Notes under the pieces: model-generated | What the model was told of the DNA's origin: nothing | The model's database searches: none | What the model saw: only the letters and a program-made list of their open reading frames with translations | Position numbers and translations under genes: made by a program | Assembly (NCBI RefSeq): GCF_014874095.1 | Contig: NZ_JADBEB010000001.1 | Coordinates: forward strand, 4,340,001-4,404,000 | DNA: 64,000 bases | From: Plantactinospora soyae | GTDB lineage: Bacteria; Actinomycetota; Actinomycetes; Mycobacteriales; Micromonosporaceae | Direction of reading: 5' to 3' | Part shown: positions 26,529-35,424 of the stretch, one piece after another | How the letters are laid out: each line of letters starts with the position of its first letter | Position numbering within the stretch: the stretch's first letter is position 1

Positions 26529-28940
26529 TTAGCCAAGCTCGACGCCGACCTTGCGGAACATACTGATCATCTGGGTGCTGGTCTGCCTCACCTGGGACGG
26601 TGACTGGAGTCCCGCGTACGCCTGGTTGTAGGTGATCGTGGCGCTGCCGCTCGGGAAGGTGACCGCCCCGGTGTTCGGATTCCAGACGAACCGCACCAGC
26701 CGGTCGACCGTAGCCACCCGGGTCCCGTTCATGAAGATCGAGTAGCCCTGCGGGATGCCCGCGTACCTCACCACGCCGTCGGCCGGGTCGTCCCAGACGA
26801 TGCTCAGGTCGGCGTTGCGGTAGCGCAGGTTGTTGACCGCGAAGTTGGGCCAGCCGATGTTGATGGGGCTGAGCTCGACCTGGTTGTCGTTGCGCGGCCG
26901 CAGGCCCGCTACGTCCTCGATCACGGTGAAGTTGCTGCTGCCCAGAATGTTGTGGTGGATCCAGGAGCGGTACTGGATGGTCCTCGACGAGGCGTTCCAG
27001 TCGGCCCAGAACTCGTTGGCGTCCGGCCACTGGGTGTTGCCGCCGACGTACTGCGCCCAGGTGTTCCAGTAGAGGAGCTTCTTGTAGTCCTCGGCGCTCA
27101 TCCACTGGTTGGGGTAGTTGCGGAGCACCGAGGAGTACAGCCGGAACTGCACCGTCGAGTTGATCGTGGAGAAGTTGTTGGAGCCAGGCTGGCCGGCCGC
27201 CGCGGCCGCCGCCTTGTCCCGCTGGTTGGCGGTGAAGAACGGGAAGATCGGATATTCGGCCGGGTCGGCGAACAGGCGCAGGGCCTGCCGGTACTCGTCG
27301 GTGTTCGGCATCGCGCCCACCGAGTACGGGTAATAGTTGTTGATCTCCTTCCACGGCACCAGTGCGTTGGTCGCCACGTGCCGGTGCTTGATCAGTTTGT
27401 TGGTCGAGTCCCACAGGACCGTGGAGAGGGCGGTTCTGATGCGGTCGGCGATCGCCTGCATCTCGGCGGCCTTGGCGGTGTTGCCGACCGCGGCGTAGGC
27501 CTGGCTGGCGGCAAGGGCGCCACTGTAGACGTACGCGGACTCGGCGCGGTCCAGGTTGCCGGAGCGCCAGTGGAACGACACGGCGTCGGCGTCGTTTCCG
27601 GTGAGCGCGCCCCAGTTGTACTCGATCAGGCCGTTGTTGTCGCGATCGTAGTAGGAGAGCTGGCCCTTGACGTCACCCTCGGCGTACCTCGCCAGGGTGT
27701 TGGCCACGGCCGGCTGCCCGCCGTGGATCTGGTAGCTGCGCCAGGCCGCCTCGGCGATGTACTGGGTGTAGCTGTTCGACCAGTTCTCCGGATCGCCCGG
27801 GTTGTCGACGAAACGACCGCCGTTGGAGACCTTCCCGACCGACAGCCAGTCCCCGTACGACCATGCGGGGTTGCGTAGGTACTTCAGGTCGTCGATGTGC
27901 ATCGGCTGGGTGAGCACGATGGCGTTGTTGTAGCCCAGCGCACCCTCGACCGAGATCGGGAATTCGAAAGCCCTGGGCATGTTGGCGTCCAGGTGGTTGA
28001 AGCGCATCAGCCACCAGCGGTAGTAGATCTCCTTCTTGATGGCCGGCTCGGGGACGTCGATGTACGGCAGGTTCTGCGCCCACCAGAGGTTGTACGCCCG
28101 CACGTGGGTGGCGAACGCGTCCTGCGCGCTGGCGTTGCGGAAGGCGTTGTAGTCGCTGAGCGACTCGGGGATCTCGTTGGCCACGAAGCCCAGCTGCACC
28201 TTGACCGTGACGGTGGCGCCGGCCGCGACGGGCACGCTGCGGGTCAGCGCGCCGCCGGTGGCCGTGAAACCGTCACCGGACAGCCGGGGGTACAGCGTGG
28301 TGAGGTTGTTCTTCACGGCACGCTGGCCGGTCAGCTCGCTGCCGTTCACCGTGGTGGCGTACGGCGAGGTCACCCGCAGCGCCACGGTCTGCGACGAGCT
28401 GCCGGTGTTGGTGATCGCCAGGTTGTCCACCGCCACGTTGTTGTGGGTGATGAACTTGGTCTGCATCATCCGCAGCGAGCCATTGGTGTGCGTGCTCCTC
28501 CAGTGGCTCGGCGCCTGCCAGCGCTGCGCCACCTGCTCGGTCCAGCTGCCGCTGCCGGCCGTGACGGTGAACGCGGGCTGGTCGCTGATGCTTTCCCAGT
28601 ACGCGACCTGGCCGCCGAAGCCGAGCACCGACGGGGTGTGCGTCTTCATGAAGACGGCGCGGCCACGGGTCATCAGCCAGGTGCCCGCCGGGTCGTTGCC
28701 GGGGCGGGCGAGCAGCCGGTCCATCCAGAAGTCGGTGCCGCCGGCCTCCGCGTCGTAGCTGGCCTGCATGGTGTTGCCGGTGGTCATCGCCACCGGTGGA
28801 GCCGGGATGGCGGAACCGGTGAACGTCGGGTAGCCGATGGTCTGGGCAGCCATGGCCGGTTCGGCCGCCAGGACGGTGGCGCCCGAGCCGGTGAGGACGG
28901 TTGTCAGCGCGAATGCCAGCCAGCGGGGACGGTGCGGCAT
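26529..28940 (-). CDS. Secreted (alpha/alpha)6-barrel glycoside hydrolase, MGH1/GH63-like
   Basis: The 803-residue protein has a signal peptide (residues 1-32, ending EPAMAA), an N-terminal beta-sandwich (about 40-290) and a six-hairpin catalytic barrel (about 300-690). Visible barrel motifs are YYRWWLMRFNHLDANMPRAF, HIDDLKYLRNPAWSYGDWLS, YDRDNNGLIEYNWGALTG and IQYRSWIHHNILG, with Asp and Glu candidates for acid/base catalysis. A short C-terminal beta domain (IFMNGTRVATVDRLVRFVWN) follows. This layout suits MGH1-like or GH63-type exo-glycosidases acting on mannosyl or glucosyl linkages; the substrate is not deducible. It lies in a block of exported enzymes. Confidence 0.8.
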   Translation of the reverse strand: MPHRPRWLAFALTTVLTGSGATVLAAEPAMAAQTIGYPTFTGSAIPAPPVAMTTGNTMQASYDAEAGGTDFWMDRLLARPGNDPAGTWLMTRGRAVFMKTHTPSVLGFGGQVAYWESISDQPAFTVTAGSGSWTEQVAQRWQAPSHWRSTHTNGSLRMMQTKFITHNNVAVDNLAITNTGSSSQTVALRVTSPYATTVNGSELTGQRAVKNNLTTLYPRLSGDGFTATGGALTRSVPVAAGATVTVKVQLGFVANEIPESLSDYNAFRNASAQDAFATHVRAYNLWWAQNLPYIDVPEPAIKKEIYYRWWLMRFNHLDANMPRAFEFPISVEGALGYNNAIVLTQPMHIDDLKYLRNPAWSYGDWLSVGKVSNGGRFVDNPGDPENWSNSYTQYIAEAAWRSYQIHGGQPAVANTLARYAEGDVKGQLSYYDRDNNGLIEYNWGALTGNDADAVSFHWRSGNLDRAESAYVYSGALAASQAYAAVGNTAKAAEMQAIADRIRTALSTVLWDSTNKLIKHRHVATNALVPWKEINNYYPYSVGAMPNTDEYRQALRLFADPAEYPIFPFFTANQRDKAAAAAAGQPGSNNFSTINSTVQFRLYSSVLRNYPNQWMSAEDYKKLLYWNTWAQYVGGNTQWPDANEFWADWNASSRTIQYRSWIHHNILGSSNFTVIEDVAGLRPRNDNQVELSPINIGWPNFAVNNLRYRNADLSIVWDDPADGVVRYAGIPQGYSIFMNGTRVATVDRLVRFVWNPNTGAVTFPSGSATITYNQAYAGLQSPSQVRQTSTQMISMFRKVGVELG

Positions 28941-29376
28941 CGCGACCTCCTTCTGCAGAAGGTGGGTAGCCAGACCCGCATCGTGGACGGGCCACGATGG
29001 GCCCGCGGTGGTACAGGGGGTGACGTGATGACGGGTCGGCTGCTCGCGGAAATGGGGGTGTGGTGCTCAGTACGGCCGGTCGGAGTCGCCAAGACGGACC
29101 CGGTGGCCCTCTTCCTGTTCTGATCGCTTTGCGCACCACGAGCGAGCCCGTTGACCGTGACACAGCCGCACAGGGGCGTACGCGCGTGGCCTGAAGGTCC
29201 AGTGGGTGCTGCGGCGCAGATCCAGGACGCAGCCGGTGCAGACCGGGCGGGTCACGCCCGCGCGGTCGCTGTCCGCCGCCGGCAGGCGGCGACTTGCTAC
29301 CAGCTGCGATCACTTCCCGGTTGACGACCACAGCGACCACCCCTCCGAACTGTCATGAACCGTGCCGGGTGCCTGG
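28941..29376. other. Intergenic region between two same-strand secreted genes
   Basis: No gene is supported in these 436 bases. The part just upstream of the glycosidase start contains CAGAAGGAGG on the minus strand, its ribosome site. Otherwise nothing is visible. Confidence 0.5.
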
Positions 29377-30882
29377 TCAGCGCGCGACGATCTGGAAGGT
29401 CCTGGTCACCGGCGTGCTCAGCCGGTCGTAGTCGCGCAGCTCGACCGTGAAGGAGTAGGACCCGGCCGCCGTCGGGGTGCCGCTGAGGACACCGGTGAAC
29501 CGGTTGAGAGTGAGACCGGGCGGCAGGGCGCCGGAGGTCACCCGCCAGTCGTAGAAGGGCACCCCGCCCTTGGCCGTCAGCACCTGCTGGTACGCCTGAG
29601 CCACCGTCGCCGCCGGCACGCTCGCGGTCACGATCGAGGGCTTCAGGAACGGCGTGAGCTCACGGTTCAGCGTCCAACCCGCGTTCTCCGCGATCAGCAG
29701 CGCCAGTTTGGTCAGCATCCACCGGCGGGTCGGGAACAGGTGCGTCCATCCCCCGCTCTGGCCGCTGATCCGGTCCCAGTTCGGCGCGCTGCCCGGAACG
29801 TGGTAGCTGCTGTCCAGCGGTACGGCGCGGCCCTGGTAGGCGATGACGTCCTGGTCGTTGGCCCCGCTGGTGGCGACGTAGTTGCGCATACCGGCCCAGT
29901 CGCTGTGGAAGGCGACGGCGTGGCCGTACTCGTGCATCACCAGGCCGTGCACGTCGAGCACCGACCCGGTGATGGTGGTCCTGTACCAGTCCTCGTCGGC
30001 GAGCGAGGTGAACAGCTGCTTGCCCGCCTCGTCGTACTCGAAGATCATCGCGGTGGACCGGTGCAGCGGGCCGGCGACCTGCTGGCCGTTCCGGGTGTGG
30101 TACCGGCCGTTGCGCGCGGGGTAGCCGGTGGAGTACGGCGTCTGGATCCCGCGGAAATACACGTACATGCCGTTGTACGCCACCTCGTTGGTGACGTTGA
30201 CGGTGTTCTGCCAGTCGTTGCCCGGCAGGTGGTTCGGTTCAGCGCCCGCCGCGACGGTGTCGAACGGTGCCAGGTCGAAGAACCGGAACCAGTCCTTGAC
30301 CCCCTCCTCGGCCGCGGTCCGCATGTTCGGATCGTTGAAGTACCTGGTGATGTTGTCGTACCGGTAGTCAAAGGTGATCGGGATGCGGGGCTCCAGCGCG
30401 GTCTTCTCGTCCTGCTGCACCAGGATCGGCATGGTCTGGGAGGTGGTGCTGTTCGCCTCGCGCGTGGTGAGCCGCAGGGTGTGCTGCTCGTCCGCGCCCG
30501 GCCCCCGCCTGGAGTGGATCGCCAACTTGAAGGTCCTGCTCTCGGCGGCGTTCGCGAAGGTCAGCCGCTTGGTCGCACCCGTCGCCGACAGCTGGCTCGG
30601 TAGGTCCATCATCAGCCGGGACGTGCCCTCGGCCTGCAGGTCGACGGTGACCGGGAACGTCGCGTCCTGCGGCGGCCGCACGGTGAGTTCGACGTACGGG
30701 TTGGCCAGATACCCCTGCCAGTCCACCAGCCTGACCCCATGGCCGTTGATCACCCGCCCGAACATGTCGATGACCTGCGGCGCCGACGCGGCGTTCGCCG
30801 GTGGGGCGAGCACCAGGGCCGCCGAAGCAACCAGACCCAGCCCCAAGGTCGATACCGATATACGACGTACTGTCCGTTCCAT
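29377..30882 (-). CDS. Secreted HEXXH metalloprotease with C-terminal Ig-like domain
   Basis: The 501-residue protein has a signal peptide (residues 1-31, ending PANAA). A beta-rich domain lies at about 35-165 and a zincin-like domain contains VMHEYGHAVAFHSD, with zinc ligands His317 and His321 and catalytic Glu318. A third ligand, possibly in the downstream GANDQDV region, is not certain. Residues about 415-500 form a putative Ig (He_PIG) domain: GGVPFYDWRVTSGALPPGL, then SGTPTAAGSYSFTVEL. The combination suggests an extracellular metallopeptidase of no named family that I can assign. It lies upstream of the glycosidase on the same strand. Confidence 0.75.
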   Translation of the reverse strand: MERTVRRISVSTLGLGLVASAALVLAPPANAASAPQVIDMFGRVINGHGVRLVDWQGYLANPYVELTVRPPQDATFPVTVDLQAEGTSRLMMDLPSQLSATGATKRLTFANAAESRTFKLAIHSRRGPGADEQHTLRLTTREANSTTSQTMPILVQQDEKTALEPRIPITFDYRYDNITRYFNDPNMRTAAEEGVKDWFRFFDLAPFDTVAAGAEPNHLPGNDWQNTVNVTNEVAYNGMYVYFRGIQTPYSTGYPARNGRYHTRNGQQVAGPLHRSTAMIFEYDEAGKQLFTSLADEDWYRTTITGSVLDVHGLVMHEYGHAVAFHSDWAGMRNYVATSGANDQDVIAYQGRAVPLDSSYHVPGSAPNWDRISGQSGGWTHLFPTRRWMLTKLALLIAENAGWTLNRELTPFLKPSIVTASVPAATVAQAYQQVLTAKGGVPFYDWRVTSGALPPGLTLNRFTGVLSGTPTAAGSYSFTVELRDYDRLSTPVTRTFQIVAR

Positions 30883-31380
30883 GGCTGACCTCGATTCTCA
30901 AAACCTCGTGACGTTTTTGTTGATGCCGTCGCGCCACCGGGCCAGTGCGGCCAGTGCGGGCCAGGTGAGTGGCCATCCCCAAGGCAGCGTGGCCACCGAA
31001 AACCTTTTCGTCAATAGACAGACATGAATTCCCAGGTTGTTGGGGGTCAGCCTCGGTCACCAGGCGCCAGCAACCGAAACATGAACTGCTGCGACGCCCG
31101 CCCGCCCCCCCCGCCTGGCGGCACGGCGGCACGGCCTACGCACATCGACATGGTCGGTCGTCGGCCGAGAAACCACCGGGCAACTCGACCGGTCGCCACG
31201 GGAGGCCGACCACGGAGCGTGACGACTTCGGCCGGTGCTCCGACCCGAATTCCGACGAGCACTGCGGATCGGGTCCCTTCGACTGTCGGCGCCTCCGACA
31301 GGTCCGGTGTGGCGCGATCGGCGGCCGATCAGAACGTGCCCGTGCCATTGGCGGCGAGCTCCAAGCGCTAGATTGTCGGA
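30883..31380. other. Intergenic region, no gene seen
   Basis: These 498 bases separate the divergent metalloprotease and cupin genes. A segment near 31,199-31,222 (GGAGGCCGACCACGGAGCG) resembles part of the 82-bp dispersed repeat. A short direct duplication of CCAGTGCGG occurs near 30,942-30,960. No promoter is convincing. Confidence 0.4.
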
Positions 31381-31749
31381 ATGAACGACTTCGTGGTCCG
31401 TCGATGGGATCTGGATCATTACCCTGGTGATCAGGCGCCACCCCATGTGCATCACCGATCGGATGAGGCGTTCTGTGTCCTTCGTGGTCGCCTTGAGGTG
31501 CTCGTTGGTGGCGTCCGGCGGGTTCTCGAGCAGGGGGAACATGTGACCGTCCCGGCCGGGACCACCCATACCTTCGCCACCATCGACGCAGATGGCGCCC
31601 AAGTGCTTGTGGTAATGACACCTGAGGTGGACCAGCTGGTAACGGCGTTGCACGCTGCCTCGACGGACAAGGAGCGAGCCGTTGTCTGGGCCCGTTACAA
31701 CTCGGAGGTAATGCAACTGCCGGGTCAGTTGGCCAACCGGGAATCCTGA
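31381..31749 (+). CDS. Small cupin-domain protein
   Basis: The 122-residue single-cupin protein has motif 1 (PPHVHHRSDEAFCVLRGRLEV, with metal-binding His/His/Glu) and motif 2 (VPAGTTHTFA, with the last His). All four usual metal ligands are present. Such proteins act as dioxygenases, isomerases or sensors; the role here is unknown. The start at 31381 gives a standard small cupin length. It is followed by copy 2 of the 82-bp repeat and a large palindromic terminator. Confidence 0.88.
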   Translation: MNDFVVRRWDLDHYPGDQAPPHVHHRSDEAFCVLRGRLEVLVGGVRRVLEQGEHVTVPAGTTHTFATIDADGAQVLVVMTPEVDQLVTALHAASTDKERAVVWARYNSEVMQLPGQLANRES

Positions 31750-31775
31750 CCGACGACGTACTTCTCTCGACAGCC

Positions 31776-31857
31776 CCGGACGTCGGCCGAGACCGGAGGT
31801 CGGCCACGGAGCGTGATGGCTCCGGCTGGTGGCGGCGCGCATGGACGGCGGCAGGTG
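31776..31857. repeat. 82-bp dispersed repeat, copy 2
   Basis: Ungapped match to 18491-18572 at about 80 percent identity. It begins 27 bp after the cupin stop. Both copies lie just downstream of a plus-strand gene. Confidence 0.8.
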
Positions 31858-31917
31858 GATTGTCGATGAGAGCGTCAGCGTCTGACCGGCTTGGGAGCGA
31901 CGCGGGCAAGAACTGTC

Positions 31918-31953
31918 GGAGCGCAGTGTCTCCTCGAGGAGACACTGCGCTCC
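31918..31953. terminator. 36-bp perfect palindrome
   Basis: The 36 bases read identically on both strands: 16-bp arms around a central TCGA. It lies between the convergent cupin and DUF1579-like genes, so a bidirectional transcription terminator is the simplest reading. Confidence 0.85.
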
Positions 31954-31983
31954 AGCCGCTCGGGTCGGTGCGGCTTTCCGATC

Positions 31984-32409
31984 TCAGATCCGGGTCATGG
32001 TGGAGGTGTAGCCGCCTCCGCCGGGGTAGATCCAATCGCCGGTGACCGTGGTGTCGTCGGTGCTGAATGTGCCCTCGTAGTAGGCCGGGCTGCCCTTCGC
32101 GCCGGCCCAGATGGTCAGCTTGTCGCCGACGAGTTCGTAGACGTAGTCGAAGGTGTTGCCGGCCGCGTCGTAGAACCGTGACATCACGTCCGCGCCGACC
32201 GGCTCACCGAACGGGTGCAGGTTGCCGATGACCTCCAGACCGGTGACGGGTTGGCCGAACTGGCTCAGTTCGACGTGCTGGAGCAGGAAGAATCGGCCGG
32301 CCATCCACTCGTACCGCACGGTCCCCTCGGCGCCGCCGGTCACCGACCAGGTGCCGACCAGACGGTCCAGGGCCCTCAGTTCGGCGCTCGGCTGGGTGTT
32401 CTCAGACAT
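31984..32409 (-). CDS. DUF1579-like protein
   Basis: The 141-residue protein has the lipocalin-like DUF1579 pattern: ALDRLVGTWSVTGGAEGTVRYEWMAGRFFLLQHVE, then GLEVIGNLHPFGEP, FYDAAGNTFDYVYEL and a closing GDWIYPGGGGYTSTMTR. Function is unknown, but such genes frequently accompany DGPF/ECF modules. ATG 32409 follows GGAGGA. It is divergent from the DUF998 gene with 150 bp between, so a shared promoter region is likely. Confidence 0.8.
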   Translation of the reverse strand: MSENTQPSAELRALDRLVGTWSVTGGAEGTVRYEWMAGRFFLLQHVELSQFGQPVTGLEVIGNLHPFGEPVGADVMSRFYDAAGNTFDYVYELVGDKLTIWAGAKGSPAYYEGTFSTDDTTVTGDWIYPGGGGYTSTMTRI

Positions 32410-32559
32410 CGTGTCCTCCTCGGTGGGTGTACGCCGGTACCTCGGAGGTGACATCCGGGCTTTGACCTCGGCATCGTGTGACCCAGCTCGCATTCTCCGA
32501 ACGTCAAGGTTCGCGGTGCGGCCACGAGGTAGCGGCAAGCACCCACCAAGGAGGAAGTC

Positions 32560-33210
32560 ATGGCCACCATCGCCGCCACCGTTCCCGCGGGCCGCCGCTC
32601 GTCCGACCGCCTGCTCCTCGCCGGCGGCCTCGCCGGACCGGTCTTCTTCGCCTCGGCCGTGACGCAGATGCTCACGCGCGAGGGCTACGACATCACGCGG
32701 CACCCGATCAGCCAGTTGGCCACCGGAGGTCTCGGCTGGATCCAGATCACCACGTTCGTGCTCGCCGGCCTCGGCGGGATCGCCCTCGCCGTCGGTGTCC
32801 GACGCGCGCTCACCGAGGGAACCGGCCGGCGTGTGGTGCCGATCTTCGTCGGGATCTTCGGTGCCGGGCTCATCGCGGCCGGGGTATTCCCGATGGATCC
32901 CGAGTACGGCTTTCCGGTAGGGACCCCCGAGGGGCCGGTCGGCGAGATGTCCTGGCACAGCATCGCGCACTCGGCGGCGGCCGCCATCGCCTTCACCGCG
33001 CTGGCCGTCGCCGCCATTGTGCTGACCATCAGGCACGTCCGCCGTCGGGCCGCCCTGCCGGCGGTGCTGAACGGCCTCGCCGCGCTCATCCTGCTGATGC
33101 CGATGTCGCCGAGTCGCATGAGCATCCAGATCGCCGTGAACGGCCTGGTCGCCTTTACCTGGACGACGGTCGTCGCCCTCTCCCTGCGCCGATCGAGCCG
33201 ATCGGCGTAA
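32560..33210 (+). CDS. DUF998 family membrane protein
   Basis: The 216-residue protein has six hydrophobic segments and the DUF998 pattern: YDITRHPISQLATGGLGWIQ near the first helix and GVFPMDPEYGFPVGTPEG in the middle. A conserved HSIAHSAAAAIAF helix and a C-terminal helix follow. Function unknown. ATG 32560 follows AAGGAGG. It lies 33 bp before the DGPF gene, so it is probably in one operon with that gene and the sigma factor. Confidence 0.88.
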   Translation: MATIAATVPAGRRSSDRLLLAGGLAGPVFFASAVTQMLTREGYDITRHPISQLATGGLGWIQITTFVLAGLGGIALAVGVRRALTEGTGRRVVPIFVGIFGAGLIAAGVFPMDPEYGFPVGTPEGPVGEMSWHSIAHSAAAAIAFTALAVAAIVLTIRHVRRRAALPAVLNGLAALILLMPMSPSRMSIQIAVNGLVAFTWTTVVALSLRRSSRSA

Positions 33211-33243
33211 CGTGATCCGAGCCCCGCGAACGCAAGGATGATC

Positions 33244-33615
33244 ATGAAGTATCTGCTGCTCAGCTACACGCCGGCCGCCGCCTGGGACGCCGCGACCGCC
33301 GACACCCCGTCCGAGGAGGCGCTGGCCGCGTTCGCCGCGTACCAGCGGTTCGAGCAGGAGCTGATCGAGACCGGCGAGTTCGTCAGCAGCGAGGGACTCG
33401 GTCACCCGGCGGTCAGCACCACGGTCCGCAAGACCCCGACCGGCGTGGTGGCCACCGACGGCCCATTCGTCGAGCTCAAGGAGGTCCTGGCCAGCTTCGC
33501 GGTGATCGACGTGGGCAACCAGGAGCGCGCCGTCGAAATCGTCTCGCGGATGGTCGAGGTTCTGGGCGAGCCGATGGAGATCCGGCCGATTATGGGCGCG
33601 GACTTCGCGGCATGA
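33244..33615 (+). CDS. YCII-related DGPF-domain protein
   Basis: The 123-residue protein starts KYLLLSYTPAAAW and contains the hallmark ATDGPFVELKE followed by the ferredoxin-like second half ending RPIMGAD. ATG 33244 is preferred because AAGG at 33234-33237 is well spaced from it; the ATG at 33238 abuts that site. DGPF proteins are the standard genomic partners of ECF42 sigma factors, one of which follows within 65 bp. The biochemical role is unproven; a small-molecule-binding or regulatory role is assumed. Confidence 0.92.
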   Translation: MKYLLLSYTPAAAWDAATADTPSEEALAAFAAYQRFEQELIETGEFVSSEGLGHPAVSTTVRKTPTGVVATDGPFVELKEVLASFAVIDVGNQERAVEIVSRMVEVLGEPMEIRPIMGADFAA

Positions 33616-33679
33616 CCCGCCGCATCCAGCGTCGGCGGACGGCGGCAGATTGGGAGGGCACACGAACGGCAGCACCGGC

Positions 33680-34918
33680 GTGACGCCGGACGTCGAGCAC
33701 CTGCTGCGCACCGAGGCACCGCAGGTCCTCGGCGCGCTGGTGCGGCGCTTCGGTCACTTCGATATCGCCGAGGACGCGGTACAGGAGGCACTGCTCGTCG
33801 CGAGCCGGGCCTGGCCGACGGACGGCGTGCCGGAGAACCCGCGCAGCTGGCTGATCCGGATCGGGTACCGGCGGATGGTCGACCTGCTCCGCACCGACCA
33901 GGCCCGACGCCGCCGCGAGCGGCACGCCGGCATGAGCGAGCTGGCGATGCGGGACCCGACCCGCCAGGCAGATCCTGCGCTGGAGACCGACGACAGCCTC
34001 ACGCTCCTGCTGCTGTGCTGTCACCCCACGCTGAGCCCCACCTCCCAGGTGGCGCTCACGCTGCGCGCGGTCGGCGGCCTGACGACCACGGAGATCGCAC
34101 ACGCGCATGGGACGACCGAGAACACCATGGGCGCCCGGATCAGCCGCGCCAAGCAGCAACTGGCCCGCGCCGGCGCCCGGTTCACCCCGCCCACCGACGC
34201 CGACCGCGACAGCCGGATGAACGCCGTCATGCAGGTGCTCTACCTGATCTTCAACGAGGGCTACACCGCCTCCACCGGAGACGAACTCACCCGCGTGGAC
34301 CTGACCCGCGAGGCAATCCGGCTGACCCGCATGCTCCACGACTGTCTGCCGGACGACCCCGAGGTGACCGGGCTGCTCGCCCTGATGCTGCTCACCGAGT
34401 CGCGGCGCGCTGCCCGTACCGAGGGCGACGAGCTGGTGCCGCTGGACGAGCAGGATCGGACACGGTGGGATCCCGAGCTGATCCGCGAGGGCACCGAGCT
34501 CATCGACAGCGTCTGGCGGCGGCGCGAGGTCGGCACGTACCAGCTGCAGGCGGCGATCGCGGCCGTGCACGCCGCGGCCGCGTCGCCGGACCAGACGGAC
34601 TGGCCGCAGATCGCGGCCCTGTACCTGGGACTGGAACGGCTCAGTCCGACCGCGCCGGTACGGCTGAGCCGGGTGGTCGCCGTCGCGCACGCGTACGGGC
34701 CGGGCCGAGGGCTGGCCCTGCTCGACGACCTCAACCGGGGCTACCACCTGGACGAGGAACCGCTGACCCGGCAACGCGAACGCGCGATCCGCGCACATCT
34801 GCTCGAGATGACCGGTGACATGGCCGGCGCGGCGGCGCGGTACCGCGAAGCAGCCGCCCTAACCCAGAACCAGGTCGAACAGCGGTACCTCCGACGCCGA
34901 GCCCACCGCCTCGGCTGA
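33680..34918 (+). CDS. ECF sigma factor, ECF42 (SigJ/DUF6596) type with C-terminal extension
   Basis: The 412-residue protein has sigma region 2 (residues 15-85: FGHFDIAEDAVQEALLVASR, then PRSWLIRIGYRRMVDLLR). Region 4 lies at about 115-165 (VALTLRAVGGLTTTEIAHAH, then ENTMGARISRAKQQL). A helical, TPR-like extension to residue 412 (VLYLIFNEGYTAS, RLTRMLHDCLPDDPEVTGLLALML) is characteristic of ECF42. Family work shows that the extension is needed for activity and that DGPF proteins are targets or partners. No anti-sigma gene is visible. GTG 33680 fits the family's N-terminus; no strong ribosome site is seen. Confidence 0.9.
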   Translation: MTPDVEHLLRTEAPQVLGALVRRFGHFDIAEDAVQEALLVASRAWPTDGVPENPRSWLIRIGYRRMVDLLRTDQARRRRERHAGMSELAMRDPTRQADPALETDDSLTLLLLCCHPTLSPTSQVALTLRAVGGLTTTEIAHAHGTTENTMGARISRAKQQLARAGARFTPPTDADRDSRMNAVMQVLYLIFNEGYTASTGDELTRVDLTREAIRLTRMLHDCLPDDPEVTGLLALMLLTESRRAARTEGDELVPLDEQDRTRWDPELIREGTELIDSVWRRREVGTYQLQAAIAAVHAAAASPDQTDWPQIAALYLGLERLSPTAPVRLSRVVAVAHAYGPGRGLALLDDLNRGYHLDEEPLTRQRERAIRAHLLEMTGDMAGAAARYREAAALTQNQVEQRYLRRRAHRLG

Positions 34919-35424
34919 CTCTGAGGGCTCCGGCGGCTACGGCGCCGGCCTGGCCCGGCATCGTTGGCCGGTGACCGCACATCGGCTGCGGAAGTGGGCA
35001 CGTGATCAAGGGTGGTGGTCGGGGGTCGGGAGAGCGGTGTTTGCCCGCCTCCTGTCTCTTCGCGCCGGCGACCGATGCGCTGTGGGTGACCCCTCGATTG
35101 AGGGTTTCCGAGACAGGTGAGCGAGGAATTGGTCGCAGAGCCTCCACCGGACGTTCAAGGATAGGATTCATGGATATGGCGCAGAGCGGGCAGACCGGGT
35201 CCGGGGACTTCGACCTGACGGGGATGCCCTGCTGGGATGGTCGCGGCTGCGTACGGCACCGGCGCTGATCGACGTGCTCCGCCGCTACCCGCCGCGACAA
35301 GCGTCAGCAATCGTGTCGCCCCACTGATGAGCACTCTGGACCATCCTCCGCACCAGGCGGCTGACCGGCCGCCAGGGCGTACCGCACTGAGTCGCGCCGA
35401 CACGCGCAGAAGGGAGCACCGGTC
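34919..35424. other. Intergenic region with only a doubtful small ORF
   Basis: Apart from the 32-codon frame listed separately, no gene is visible in these 506 bases. There is no clear terminator after the sigma factor gene. Confidence 0.4.
35170..35268 (+). CDS. Possible 32-residue peptide with two Cys
   Basis: The frame MDMAQSGQTG... ends LTGMPCWDGRGCVRHRR. An AAGGATAGG sequence ends 4 bases before the ATG. The C-W-D-G-R-G-C core flanked by charged residues resembles a small zinc knuckle or a peptide-natural-product core, but no maturation enzyme is nearby. It may equally be a chance frame. Confidence 0.22.
   Translation: MDMAQSGQTGSGDFDLTGMPCWDGRGCVRHRR

Noticed and set aside
31984-33711. 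Very long minus-strand frame through the DUF998, DGPF and sigma genes
   Set aside because: It is antisense to three well-supported genes; only its last 141 residues (DUF1579-like) have their own start and ribosome site.
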